Source of the DNA: CALBJU01 sp965247125
GTDB taxonomy: Bacteria > Bacteroidota > Rhodothermia > Rhodothermales > UBA10348
Reading direction: 5' to 3'
DNA: 64,000 nucleotides
Assembly: GCA_965247125.1 (NCBI GenBank)
Contig: CBDFGO010000003.1
Span: 1,674,001-1,738,000, forward strand
Position 1 is the stretch's first letter. Each line of letters starts with the position of its first letter. Positions 34,559-43,819 of the stretch are shown one piece after another. The position numbers and the translations under genes were made by a program. A model generated the notes under the pieces. That model saw nothing but the letters and a program-made list of their open reading frames with translations. It made no database searches and was not told the DNA's origin.

Positions 34559-35455
34559 ATGATCAAGTATACATTAATCAATAGCACCCGCCTGGTACTG
34601 GTTATGCTGATCGGTGTCATGGCTGGACTGGCCGCCTGCGACAGCACGTTCCTCGACCCATTTGAGAACGGCGATCGATTCTACACGATCTATGGATTTA
34701 TTGACGCCTCGGAATTAGAACACTCTGTTCGAGTGATCCCGGTAACCCGCTTCAGGGAAATCATCAATCACCCGTCCGAGGATCAGGGCTCGATCGACGC
34801 GGTGGTCACGTCCACCGATCTTTCCAGCGGTGCGGTAACGCGCTGGGGTCATTCGGTCGAACTCCTCGATGACGGAACGTACGGGCATATTTTTCGGGCA
34901 AAGTTTTTGGCTCGCCCGGGTCGAACCTATCGCCTAGAAGTCCTGCGCTCTGATGGTATTTCGGCCACCGCTGAAACGACGGTACCAAGATTTCCGGTGA
35001 CGATCCCCGATCCGCCGACTCTGTTTTTCCCCTACGAATCGAGTCCCGACTCGGCGGGTTTCTGTAGAGAAATTTACGTGCCTGACATTGCGTCTCCCTG
35101 GGATATGATAATCACCTACGATCTTCAGGGCACCTTTGTACGCCTGCCATATGGACGACCGGGGTTCCGAACTGACGACGGGGGGTGGCGATTCACCATC
35201 GATATGGGTGCGGACGCGCCGCGCATGCGTGACTATATGGGAATCGCGCCGGGTGCTCCCCTGCCGCTGTTGCACGCAATATTTCTTCAGATTCGGGCTC
35301 TTGATGCCAACTGGGATCCTCCAAATGGCCTGTTTGATCCCGAAATTCTCGCGCAGCCGGGGACCCTCTCGAACGTGGAGAATGGCTATGGGCTGTGGGG
35401 CAGCGTGGCCCTTTATCAGTACACCTGGATCGCACCGCCAGAAGCCGGAAATTAG
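34559..35455 (+). CDS. DUF4249-type lipoprotein
   Basis: A 298-residue predicted lipoprotein: N-terminal hydrophobic helix and lipobox GLAAC with the lipid cysteine at about 27. The mature part begins TIYGFIDASELEHSVRVIPV and has PGRTYRLEVLRSDG followed by a proline-rich TTVPRFPVTIPDPP, resembling DUF4249 proteins that accompany TonB-dependent receptors in Bacteroidota. No receptor gene is adjacent here, which makes this copy an orphan. Function unknown. Confidence 0.6.
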   Translation: MIKYTLINSTRLVLVMLIGVMAGLAACDSTFLDPFENGDRFYTIYGFIDASELEHSVRVIPVTRFREIINHPSEDQGSIDAVVTSTDLSSGAVTRWGHSVELLDDGTYGHIFRAKFLARPGRTYRLEVLRSDGISATAETTVPRFPVTIPDPPTLFFPYESSPDSAGFCREIYVPDIASPWDMIITYDLQGTFVRLPYGRPGFRTDDGGWRFTIDMGADAPRMRDYMGIAPGAPLPLLHAIFLQIRALDANWDPPNGLFDPEILAQPGTLSNVENGYGLWGSVALYQYTWIAPPEAGN

Positions 35456-35545
35456 GACCTTTTCATCAGCCTAATGGACGGTATTGGGTCCAACTGGTGC
35501 TCCATAACCGCTCTTCCAGGCTCGTAATCGACGATAATACATTAA

Positions 35546-35565
35546 TATTTAGCCTAGGCTAAATA
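35546..35565. promoter_or_regulatory. Perfect 20-base palindrome, candidate operator
   Basis: TATTTAGCCTAGGCTAAATA, fully self-complementary, about 67 bases upstream of the methyltransferase start at 35632. It has no loop, so a dimeric regulator site is more likely than a hairpin. Confidence 0.5.
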
Positions 35566-35631
35566 ATGAAGTTTGCGTGAAACACTAAAGGAGTGTAGGT
35601 CGTTTCAACAGCCTTACGATCATTTATCAGG

Positions 35632-36249
35632 GTGACCATAGTGGCAGATGAACTCTTCTTCAGGGTGTCAATAGCCGTCATTTTTATAGGGGCGGGATCG
35701 ATATCGGGCCACTTCCGAAAAATCGCCCGACAATTCGAGCCGATTTCTAGGCAAAGCGAAGCTTCCTCGACCAAGGTGGGTCGACTTCTGATCGCCCTGC
35801 CCCTCTACCTCTCTTTTCTGGCGTTCATTGTGAATCCCTCCTGGATGGGATGGTCCTCCTTCGATGTGCCGATGTGGGTGCGTCATCTGGCAGTTGGTTG
35901 CGGCCTCTTAGCCTTACCTCTTGTCTACTGGGTGATGATCAGCATCGGAAACAATATTTCAGAGACTGTTCTGACAAAGGAGAATCATGAACTCGTCACG
36001 GACGGCCCATTCCGGTGGGTTCGCCATCCGCTTTACTCTGTCAGCATTCTGATGCTGATGTCGGTGAGCCTGGCTGCGGGTAACTGGTTCATGATGTTGA
36101 TGACGACGATTGCAGCATTGGGAATTGTTTATTTAATCCTACCCAAGGAGGAAGCCGAACTCGTCTCGAAATTCGGTGCTGACTATCGAGCATTTCAAGA
36201 ACGGACAGGTAGACTCTTGCCGCTTGTATTCAGATCTTTCCCGCGGTAA
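35632..36249 (+). CDS. Isoprenylcysteine carboxyl methyltransferase (ICMT)-family membrane protein
   Basis: A 205-residue membrane protein with helices at about 8-25, 52-70, 85-105, 135-165. The C-terminal half carries the SAM-binding pattern of bacterial ICMT/PEMT-like enzymes: LVTDGPFRWVRHPLYS (G-P-[FY]-x-x-x-RHP-x-Y) and EEAELVSKFGADYRAFQERTGRLLP. Such enzymes methylate small molecules or lipids; isoprenylcysteine is not expected in bacteria. Starts at GTG (35632) or the GTG at 35641. A perfect palindrome lies upstream. Confidence 0.78.
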   Translation: MTIVADELFFRVSIAVIFIGAGSISGHFRKIARQFEPISRQSEASSTKVGRLLIALPLYLSFLAFIVNPSWMGWSSFDVPMWVRHLAVGCGLLALPLVYWVMISIGNNISETVLTKENHELVTDGPFRWVRHPLYSVSILMLMSVSLAAGNWFMMLMTTIAALGIVYLILPKEEAELVSKFGADYRAFQERTGRLLPLVFRSFPR

Positions 36250-36273
36250 TGTGGAAAAAACGGGTGAGCCAAC

Positions 36274-36660
36274 ATGTCCATACATCAGGAAATAACCTTC
36301 AAATGCAACGTCAACAAACTCTTTGACGCGCTTACGAGAGCCGACCGGTTTGGCGAACTCACTGGCGCTCCGGCCGAGATCGTAGCAGAGGTTGGTGGCG
36401 AATTTTCCTGCTTCGGCGGGATGGTGTTGGGAGTCACTGTGGAATTCGTGGCCGGACAGAGAATCGTGCAGGCGTGGCGCATTGCGAACTGGGAGCCCGG
36501 AGATTATTCGCTGGTGAGATTTGAACTCGAAGCTGCCGGAGAAGACGAATGCAGACTGGTGCTCGATCACGAAGCATACCCGGAAGAACATGCCGATCAT
36601 CTTGATGGTGGTTGGCACAACATGTACTGGGATCCGATCAAGAAATATCTTGACGCGTAG
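36274..36660 (+). CDS. SRPBCC/AHSA1-family protein
   Basis: A 128-residue START-like hydrophobic-pocket protein. The start (EITFKCNVNKLFDALT), the core GGEFSCFGG, RIVQAWRIANWEPGDYS and the end GGWHNMYWDPIKKYL are typical of AHSA1-like SRPBCC proteins. It follows the ICMT-like gene by 24 bases and may share its transcript. Ligand unknown. Confidence 0.85.
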   Translation: MSIHQEITFKCNVNKLFDALTRADRFGELTGAPAEIVAEVGGEFSCFGGMVLGVTVEFVAGQRIVQAWRIANWEPGDYSLVRFELEAAGEDECRLVLDHEAYPEEHADHLDGGWHNMYWDPIKKYLDA

Positions 36661-36740
36661 CGAGGTCCTGCCGGCGGCCGACACCTCAGCCTACGTCAGC
36701 AATTTCAGTTGCCTTTTTTCAGATTTTCAGGAGACCAGTC

Positions 36741-37133
36741 GTGAGGATTAAGAGCAAGCGGGGCGTGTTGGTGTTGTCGTCCCTATTGATAACGTTTGTG
36801 ACGCTTCGGGTTTACCTCCACCTGCTGCCCAACTCAAACTTTACCGTCGGGCCCTACAATATTCATCATCTGTTTACCGGCGTTCTTCTGATCGCCGTTG
36901 GCGGGCTGCCGCTAATCTTGATTGACGGAACGAGTCGGTGGCTGGATGTCGCCGCGGTCGCTTTCGGAGCGGGACTAGGGATGGCACTTGACGAATGGGT
37001 ATATCTCATCGTGACTGATGGTAGTGACGCCTCCTACCTCCTCCCCGAATCTCTCTGGGGCGGAATAATCATGATCAGTCTAACTGCGGCGTATGCCCTC
37101 GTACTGATCCGTATATCACGTCGGCGAGATTGA
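36741..37133 (+). CDS. Small membrane protein, unknown function
   Basis: A 130-residue protein with four hydrophobic segments (about 8-28, 42-62, 68-86 and 103-122). A GTG start at 36741 is supported by CAGGAGACC seven bases upstream. Motifs NIHHLFTGVLL and GMALDEWVYLIVTDG are polar residues inside or near membranes, but I know no function for them. Next gene starts seven bases after its stop. Confidence 0.55.
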   Translation: MRIKSKRGVLVLSSLLITFVTLRVYLHLLPNSNFTVGPYNIHHLFTGVLLIAVGGLPLILIDGTSRWLDVAAVAFGAGLGMALDEWVYLIVTDGSDASYLLPESLWGGIIMISLTAAYALVLIRISRRRD

Positions 37134-37140
37134 GCAACAC

Positions 37141-37554
37141 ATGAATACGAATCACCTGATGTCAGCGTCTGCCGTGCTCTTTGCCGTGCTCGGCCTCACA
37201 ATACTTTTTTTACCGGTTGAAATTGCCGTCCTGTCGGGCCTCGATCCCGGCTCGGCTGTTCTGATACAGCTCCTGTCCGCTGGATTCCTTGCGATGGCCA
37301 GCTTGAATTGGCACGGACGATCGGCTGTGTACGGTGGTATCTACGGTCGACCCATCATCCTCGCCAATACCATGTTTGGTGTTCTGCTCTGCACGACGCT
37401 TACGGGTTATTTGATGGATTCCAGCATAGATTCCACCACCGACTCCTGGTTGTGGGGCCTGGCTGTGCTTCTGGGACTCTACGCGTTCGGATTTGGTCGC
37501 CTGATGTGGTCGTCGCCCTCCATGCCCGGCGCGGCACATGGGAAGGACGATTGA
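37141..37554 (+). CDS. Small membrane protein, unknown function
   Basis: A 137-residue protein with four hydrophobic segments (about 8-27, 38-58, 74-94 and 103-122), resembling small DoxX/DUF-type membrane proteins in layout only. Seven bases after the previous membrane protein gene, so probably the same operon. Not recognised. Confidence 0.5.
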   Translation: MNTNHLMSASAVLFAVLGLTILFLPVEIAVLSGLDPGSAVLIQLLSAGFLAMASLNWHGRSAVYGGIYGRPIILANTMFGVLLCTTLTGYLMDSSIDSTTDSWLWGLAVLLGLYAFGFGRLMWSSPSMPGAAHGKDD

Positions 37555-37653
37555 GGATGCCATCGCGGTTTCGTGCAGCAAGGCCTTCGACCTCAACGTT
37601 ACTCAGCTCACGGCGCCAATCGTTTCCGGCATCGGCGTCCGAATGTGTCGTAT

Positions 37654-40050
37654 TTACTCGTAGCGAATAGCTTTAATCGGGTCCGTAAGGGCCGCTTTCG
37701 CAGATTGATACGCAACGGTCATCCACATGACTGCCATGGCCCCGACTCCGGCAAGTATGAAAACTGCGAGTGATATATCTATGCGGTAGGCGAAGGTGTC
37801 GAGCCATTGGTGCATGGCGAAATAAGCTATTGGAGCGGCCAGCACAGAAGATGCCAGGACGAGGAGCGTCATGTCCCGGTTCAGAAGAAGGACGATGCTG
37901 GAAACAGAGGCTCCCATCACCTTTCGAACACCAATTTCTTTCGTGCGCTGCTCGGCCGTGAACACAGCCAGCCCAAACAATCCCAGGCATGAAATGAAGA
38001 TGGCCAGCACAGCAAATATCACAAATAATCTCCCAAACCGACTTTCGGCCTGGTACAAGCGTTGGAAATCGTCGTCCAGAAAGAAGACTTCGAAGGGGCG
38101 ATTCGGAATAACTTGCTTCCAGGTCTGTGCGACGCTGGCCAGGGTACCTGCCATGTCAGCGGAATTGATTCGAAGCGAAATATATCCCCACCAGCTTGGC
38201 CACACGGTCATCACCAGGGGTTCCAGCGTATTCTGCAGACCCGCGAAATGAAAATCTTTGACGACTCCGATTACTGGTCCTGTCGAATTCATCTGGAATC
38301 GCTTTCCAATAATCTCTTGGGGTGTCATCCCAATTTCAGCAACAGCCGCTTCATTGAGCACAAAAGACTCTCCCAGGTTCGCAGCCTGATCGACAGAAAA
38401 ATCTCGACCCGAAATCATCTCCAGGCCATAAGTCTCGGCAAAGTCTGCTTCGACAATCAGCGCGTTGATGCCGCCATATTCCTCATCGGGCATCCCTTCA
38501 ATCCAGTACCCCATGGAAGTAAACATCCTTCCTGGAACATCTCCGGATGCGGTGACCTGTTCTATGGCCGCGCTTTCAAGAAATCGGTCTTTGAGAGTCT
38601 CATACCTATCCTGCACCACTGAATCCCATGAAAAAGGAATGACCGCTATTTGCTCCTGGTCAAATCCGAGGCTCTGACCACGCATATGGTCGAGCTGTTG
38701 AACTGCAATCACCGTCCCCGAGATGATGGCGATCGACAGGGTGAACTGAAACACCACCAATCCTCTCCTCAGAACGATTGCGGTCCCCTTTTGGCCTGAA
38801 CTGATCGCTCCTTTGAGAGCCTTCACAGGAAGAAACGCGGAGAGCAGCAAGGCCGGATAGCTGCCGGCAAGCAATCCCACTATGAGCGCCAGACCCAATG
38901 AAAGTGGTAGATACGCCCAGTGCCTGGCCCATTCAAAAGTGAGTGATTTACCGGCAAAATCGTTGAACACAGGCAATACCAGCACAACCACTGCGAGGGC
39001 CAGCAGCAGGGAGGCGAAACTTAACAGGACACTTTCGCTCAAGAACTGACGCATCAGCTGCGCACGAAGAGCGCCGAGAGATTTCCGAACGCCCACCTCG
39101 CGCGCTCGACGCGTCGAGCGCGCCGTAGCCAGATTCATGAAGTTGACACAGGAGATCAGGAGAATGAAAATGGCAATAATCGAAAAGACGTAGTTGTAGG
39201 TAAGACTACCATTGGGACCAAGTTCCTGACGCAGATTCGAGCGGAGATGAATGTCCCTCAGGGGTTGAAGTCCCAGGCTGTACTCCATCCCGGCGGTCTG
39301 TTGTCCTATCTGGCGCTCGAGGTAAGCTGATAGCTGTTCTTCAGTGCTCGCAAAAGCGTCCGGGCTGGTCAGCAATGCATAGGTATAAAATGTACCTGAG
39401 GACCAGAGATTATCGAGATCACGGCCACGAGCAGCCTGTAAACTCTTGTAGGTACTGAAGGACAGTAGAATGTCGAAGTTCAAATGTGACTGCGCGGGGA
39501 TGTCCCCAGCCACTCCCGTAACGGTGAAATTCAGCGTGTCACTCATGACAATCACCTCGCCGAGCGCGTTCTCGTCTCCGAAATACCTTTTCGCCGTGGT
39601 TTCGGTCAGCACAGCCGTATTCGGACTCAATAGCGCCGTCCTAGGATTTCCCTGCAAGAGCGGGAACGTGAATATGTCAAACACAGAGGCTTCTACGAAG
39701 AAGACCTCAGTTTCGCTGAATGTGAGATTCTGGTGTCGAAATGATCCGGAATATGCCTGGAACCGGACCGTATTTTCTACCTCGGACAGGTCCTGAAGGA
39801 GTGTGGGACCGATGGCAGGATTTGATCTTGCGAATGACCGGGTGTTCCCTTCTTCGGAACGGTGAGAGGTTATTCGAACGATCCGGTTTGCATTATCGTG
39901 AAATGAATCAAACTGCCTTTCATCCTGCACGTACAGTGCGATCAGCATAAAACACGCCATCCCCACGGCGAGGCCGGCGATGTTGATGCCCGCGTAGGAT
40001 GGATGTCTCCGAAGGGCGCGGAGTGAGATCTTGAAATAGTTTTTAATCAT
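37654..40050 (-). CDS. MacB/FtsX-type ABC transporter permease
   Basis: A 798-residue permease of the large Bacteroidota class: an N-terminal helix (about 20-42), a MacB-like periplasmic domain (45-280), three helices (about 285-305, 335-360, 380-400), another helix near 425, a second periplasmic domain (450-665) and three C-terminal helices (about 675-700, 730-750, 765-785). The conserved FtsX-type motifs RSTRRAREVGVRKSLGA and EQRTKEIGVRKVMGA appear after each half. Such permeases export lipids, peptides or drugs, or transmit mechanical force. No partner ATPase is next to it, so it depends on an ATPase coded elsewhere. Confidence 0.9.
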   Translation of the reverse strand: MIKNYFKISLRALRRHPSYAGINIAGLAVGMACFMLIALYVQDERQFDSFHDNANRIVRITSHRSEEGNTRSFARSNPAIGPTLLQDLSEVENTVRFQAYSGSFRHQNLTFSETEVFFVEASVFDIFTFPLLQGNPRTALLSPNTAVLTETTAKRYFGDENALGEVIVMSDTLNFTVTGVAGDIPAQSHLNFDILLSFSTYKSLQAARGRDLDNLWSSGTFYTYALLTSPDAFASTEEQLSAYLERQIGQQTAGMEYSLGLQPLRDIHLRSNLRQELGPNGSLTYNYVFSIIAIFILLISCVNFMNLATARSTRRAREVGVRKSLGALRAQLMRQFLSESVLLSFASLLLALAVVVLVLPVFNDFAGKSLTFEWARHWAYLPLSLGLALIVGLLAGSYPALLLSAFLPVKALKGAISSGQKGTAIVLRRGLVVFQFTLSIAIISGTVIAVQQLDHMRGQSLGFDQEQIAVIPFSWDSVVQDRYETLKDRFLESAAIEQVTASGDVPGRMFTSMGYWIEGMPDEEYGGINALIVEADFAETYGLEMISGRDFSVDQAANLGESFVLNEAAVAEIGMTPQEIIGKRFQMNSTGPVIGVVKDFHFAGLQNTLEPLVMTVWPSWWGYISLRINSADMAGTLASVAQTWKQVIPNRPFEVFFLDDDFQRLYQAESRFGRLFVIFAVLAIFISCLGLFGLAVFTAEQRTKEIGVRKVMGASVSSIVLLLNRDMTLLVLASSVLAAPIAYFAMHQWLDTFAYRIDISLAVFILAGVGAMAVMWMTVAYQSAKAALTDPIKAIRYE

Positions 40051-40253
40051 CGAAGCAAGCCGAATGAGAATGATGCGACGGGATTCGTACAGCCCGTTTC
40101 CTGATTAGACAGAATGAAGATGAAAAAAGATTACAACGCGATGAAGCGGCAATCAGGGCATCGGAAAACGCAGAGAATAAGTTATCTTCCATCGCAGCGA
40201 GACGAGCGATTTTCGCCTTGAACAAAGAGACCTTCGTCCTTCAAATACACGAC

Positions 40254-40577
40254 ATGAATCTGATTACGCGGGAAGAATTGAAAGCCAAACTTGACCGAAA
40301 CGACAACTTCAAGCTTGTTATGGTACTTGGAGAATGGCATTTTCGAGCCAAGCATATCACCGGCTCGATAAATATTTCTTCCCCATCAGAGGCGGCTGAG
40401 TTTGGATTGGAGAAGGACGAAGATATCGTCGTCTACTGTTCGAGCGTGTCCTGTCCGGCAAGCGGATTCGCTTACGGCCTGATGGTGAAAAACGGCTATA
40501 CCAATGTTCGTCGCTACGCTGGCGGAATATCTGACTGGGAAGGAGCCGACTTCCCAATGGAAGGCGAGTTGGTTTAA
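40254..40577 (+). CDS. Rhodanese-like domain protein
   Basis: A single rhodanese domain of about 107 residues. It includes the motif EWHFRAKHITGSINI near the N-terminal half and the active-site loop VVYCSSVSCPAS, in which the first Cys is at the usual catalytic position and a second Cys lies four residues later. The end YAGGISDWEGADFPMEG is typical. Sulfur carrier or persulfide chemistry is expected. I chose the ATG at 40254; a TTG twelve codons upstream (40218) keeps the frame open. An SDR gene starts 26 bases later. Confidence 0.85.
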   Translation: MNLITREELKAKLDRNDNFKLVMVLGEWHFRAKHITGSINISSPSEAAEFGLEKDEDIVVYCSSVSCPASGFAYGLMVKNGYTNVRRYAGGISDWEGADFPMEGELV

Positions 40578-40603
40578 ACGCATAATATTCGGAGGATTCG
40601 AAA

Positions 40604-41383
40604 CTGAAAGACAAAGTCATTCTCGTTGCCGCTTCTTCAGCCGGCCTGGGATATGGGATCGCAGACGCCGTCGCCCGTGACGGAGCGCGCATCTCCATGG
40701 CGAGCAGAACGCGTGATTCAATTGAGGCTGCGGCTTCAGAAATCGCCACTAACCGCGGCGCGGAAACGCGCGCGTACCAGATGGACGCATCCGACGCAGC
40801 GTCCATCGATCAGTGGGTCTCCAAATCTCTCGAAGATTTTGGACGAATCGACGGTCTGGTCGTGAACGCAGGCGGCCCCCCACCCGGCAAATTTGACAGT
40901 TTTTCAGATGACGACTGGGAAAAAGGGTTCAATCTCACCCTAATGAGTGCCGTTAGAATGATCCGCGCGGTACTTCCCACGATGCGAGCACAGAAATCGG
41001 GGGCCATTATCACCATCACATCGTCTTCCATCAAGGAGCCAATTGACATCTTGCTGCTATCGAACGTTTTCCGCTCGGGCGTAGTCAGCCTGGTGAAAAG
41101 CCTCTCGGTGGACCTTGCCACTGAAGGAATACGAATCAACAATCTCGTTCCCGGCCAGATCGATACGGCTCGGGTCCGTTCGAACGATGTTTTCAAGGCG
41201 AATCAGATGGGAATGCCGCTCGAGGACTGGCAAGAAAAACGACATGGCATGATTCCCATGGGTCGATACGGCACCATCCAGGAGTTTGGAGATGTGGGAG
41301 CCTTCCTGCTCTCTGATGCTGCACGCTACATAACCGGCGCCACGCTGTTTGTCGACGGTGGTAAGAGTAAGACGGTGTGGTAG
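40604..41383 (+). CDS. SDR-superfamily protein, BKR-like subgroup, with probable CTG start
   Basis: A 259-residue Rossmann-fold protein. The start is probably the CTG at 40604: GGAGG lies eight bases upstream (40591-40595), the coding pattern LKDKVILVAASSAGLGYGIA starts there, and no ATG, GTG or TTG occurs in the open frame before 40697, which would remove the cofactor-binding loop. The glycine motif is ASSAGLGYG instead of TGxxxGIG. The usual Tyr-x3-Lys pair is replaced by S-N-V-F-R before SGVVSLVKSL. These departures resemble the divergent BKR-like SDR subgroup. It ends one base before the binding-lipoprotein gene, so it belongs to the transport operon. Activity uncertain. Confidence 0.85.
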   Translation: MKDKVILVAASSAGLGYGIADAVARDGARISMASRTRDSIEAAASEIATNRGAETRAYQMDASDAASIDQWVSKSLEDFGRIDGLVVNAGGPPPGKFDSFSDDDWEKGFNLTLMSAVRMIRAVLPTMRAQKSGAIITITSSSIKEPIDILLLSNVFRSGVVSLVKSLSVDLATEGIRINNLVPGQIDTARVRSNDVFKANQMGMPLEDWQEKRHGMIPMGRYGTIQEFGDVGAFLLSDAARYITGATLFVDGGKSKTVW

Positions 41384-41384
41384 G

Positions 41385-42899
41385 ATGAAAACCCTTTCTG
41401 CATGTCTGTTGGCTGTACTGGTGATGGTTGGATGTAGCCGATCAAATGACCTCACGGTGGCCAGCTCGACAGATATTTCCACACTCGATCCGTTCGGTAT
41501 GTTCAGCCGCGTGGAAATAGCTTTTGCAGACCACATTTTTCAGACCCTGACGTTTTTCAATCCGGATATGGAGGTGGTCCCGCTGCTGGCCAGATCGTGG
41601 GAAAGACTCGAGGGCGATACGACATGGACATTCCAACTTCAGCACGGAGTACGTTTCCACAATGGAGAGATCTTTGACGCCTCAGCGGTCAAATTTTCGC
41701 TGGAGATCGTCCTTTCTCGAAATGATTCTGGCCAGACCGTCGGCGGGGCATCGGTCACGATCCCATCTGCCGACATCAAGCGCGTAGAAATCGTCGATTC
41801 ACTGACCGTCAACATCACGACCAATGGCCCCAAAGCTCTGCTGCCCTTTTATTTGTCGCAGATCTTTATGATTGCGCCGGCGCACTATGCCGGTGCCAGC
41901 GATGCCAAGCGAGCGGAAAACCCGGTCGGAACCGGTCCATACGTTGTCGAGGAGCGGGTCCGCGACAGTCATGTTTCTCTTTCACGGTTCGTCAGTTACT
42001 GGGGAGAGCCGGCCATAAATGATCGCGTGGTTTTTCGAGTGATACCTGAAGTATCTACTCGAATCGCGGAGTTGGAAACGGGAGGCGTCCACATAATCAC
42101 CGATTTACCCTTCGATCAGGCCGCCATTTTAAGCCGCGCGACAGGTGTCCGCGTGGCATCAATTCCGGGTGGTCGCCGCGTAATGATTGGTATTACGACC
42201 TCTGGAGGTCCTAAGCCATTGGAAGACAAGAGAGTACGACAAGCTCTTAATTACGCCATCGACTTCGATGCGATTAGCGCTGGTCTTTTCGGAGGTAGTG
42301 TTGAGCGCATGTCGTACATCTTCAACCCTCCGTTCAGCCATCGGGAAATCGACCCGTATCCGTACGACCCGGTGCGAGCACGCAAATTGTTGGCCGAAGC
42401 TGGATATCCGGATGGTTTTGAACTCGGCTCTCTCGATACGCCACTCGGAAAATGGATTCAGGATTTTGAACTGGCTCAGACGATTGAATCTGATCTGGCA
42501 GAAATTGGTGTTACGCTTCGAGATGGGGTCCGCACATTCGAATGGGGAAATTATCGCGCCAAGCTTCTTTCCCATAACCTTCCGGGTCTATTCATGCAGG
42601 GATCGGGAGGAGAGTTCGAACTCCTGACCGAAGCAGCGGATCTCACCATCACCAGCCCATCAAATTTCTATCAATGGCAGCACGACGAGTACGAGGTGCT
42701 GTGGACGGAACTCCAAACTGAATTGGATCTGGTCCGCCGGACTCAGATTGGATACAGGATGCAGGAGATTGTGCATGAAGAGGCACCCTGGATTTTCCTG
42801 CATATACAGCCCGATACGTATGGGGTAAGCGATAAGATTGATTGGCAGCCGCGCCCAGATGAGATCATTCATCTCTGGAATGTCTCATTCTCCGAGTAA
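41385..42899 (+). CDS. ABC transporter substrate-binding lipoprotein, dipeptide/oligopeptide family 5
   Basis: A 504-residue extracytoplasmic binding protein. Signal peptide with lipobox VMVGC (lipid Cys at about 17), then the family 5 start TVASSTDISTLDPF, MEVVPLLARSWE, the conserved WTFQLQHGVRFHNGEIFDA and VRQALNYAIDFDAI. It captures the imported solute for the DppB/DppC-type permeases that follow directly. Starts one base after the SDR stop; GGTAGG lies before the ATG at 41385. Family 5 proteins bind peptides but also other solutes, so the ligand cannot be stated. Confidence 0.93.
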   Translation: MKTLSACLLAVLVMVGCSRSNDLTVASSTDISTLDPFGMFSRVEIAFADHIFQTLTFFNPDMEVVPLLARSWERLEGDTTWTFQLQHGVRFHNGEIFDASAVKFSLEIVLSRNDSGQTVGGASVTIPSADIKRVEIVDSLTVNITTNGPKALLPFYLSQIFMIAPAHYAGASDAKRAENPVGTGPYVVEERVRDSHVSLSRFVSYWGEPAINDRVVFRVIPEVSTRIAELETGGVHIITDLPFDQAAILSRATGVRVASIPGGRRVMIGITTSGGPKPLEDKRVRQALNYAIDFDAISAGLFGGSVERMSYIFNPPFSHREIDPYPYDPVRARKLLAEAGYPDGFELGSLDTPLGKWIQDFELAQTIESDLAEIGVTLRDGVRTFEWGNYRAKLLSHNLPGLFMQGSGGEFELLTEAADLTITSPSNFYQWQHDEYEVLWTELQTELDLVRRTQIGYRMQEIVHEEAPWIFLHIQPDTYGVSDKIDWQPRPDEIIHLWNVSFSE

Positions 42900-42901
42900 A
42901 T

Positions 42902-43819
42902 GTGAAACGATTTATCGCCAAACGCCTCTTGCAGGCTGTGTTCATACTCTGGGCTGTTGCAACCATCGCCTTTGGGCTGACATTTTTATCTGGAGACCCT
43001 GCCACGCTCATGATCGGAGATCACTGGACTGCCGAGCAAATAGCGGCGTTTCGGGATCACATGGGGTATGATCGTCCCCTACTAGTGCAGTATGGCGACT
43101 TTCTGGGGCGCCTCGTTCAGGGTGATTTCGGCGTATCTGTCCGCCAGCAAATTCCAGTTATAGAGCTGATCTGGCAGCGATTTCCGGCAACGCTCGAACT
43201 CACCGCGGCGGCACTTTTCCTGATCATTACGATCTCTATTCCGCTCGGTGTGCTGTCCGCAGTGAAAAGAAATTCCCTGGCGGATCGAATCACTATGAGC
43301 GGAGCCCTGGTCGCTCAGTCCGTCCCAACATTCTGGCTGGGCATCATTCTGATCCTGGTATTTGGGGTGATGCTCCGGTGGTTGCCAGTGTCGGGTCGGG
43401 GCACTTTTGCCCACTTGATCCTTCCGGCCATCACCCTGGCTACGTTTTCCACCGCCCGAATTGCCCGTCTTGTTCGCTCATCAATGTTGGATGTACTTGG
43501 ACAGGACTATGTTCGAACCGCGAGAGCAAAAGGACTTTCCGACTGGCGAGTTTATTTCGTCCACGCACTTCGGAATGCGTTAATTCCAGTGATCACCATG
43601 CTTGGCATTGAGATCGGCAGCCTTCTCGGTGGCGCGTTGATAACAGAGACTGTTTTTGCCTGGCCTGGAATTGGGCGACTTACGTTGCTGGCCATACAGG
43701 CGCGTGATCTCCCCCTCGTTCAGGGTGTAATCACGTTCGGAGCCCTGATTTTCGTACTTGTAAATTTGGCCGTCGACCTGAGCTATTCACTCATCGATCC
43801 CAGAATCCGAAATGAGTGA
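42902..43819 (+). CDS. Dipeptide/oligopeptide-type ABC permease, DppB-like
   Basis: A 305-residue inner-membrane permease with six helices. The N-terminal MKRFIAKRLLQAVF, PLLVQYGDFLGRLVQGDFG, and the EAA-type cytoplasmic loop (DYVRTARAKGLSDWRVYFVHALRNA) are standard for DppB. GTG start at 42902, two bases after the binding-lipoprotein stop. Forms the channel with the next gene product. Confidence 0.95.
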   Translation: MKRFIAKRLLQAVFILWAVATIAFGLTFLSGDPATLMIGDHWTAEQIAAFRDHMGYDRPLLVQYGDFLGRLVQGDFGVSVRQQIPVIELIWQRFPATLELTAAALFLIITISIPLGVLSAVKRNSLADRITMSGALVAQSVPTFWLGIILILVFGVMLRWLPVSGRGTFAHLILPAITLATFSTARIARLVRSSMLDVLGQDYVRTARAKGLSDWRVYFVHALRNALIPVITMLGIEIGSLLGGALITETVFAWPGIGRLTLLAIQARDLPLVQGVITFGALIFVLVNLAVDLSYSLIDPRIRNE

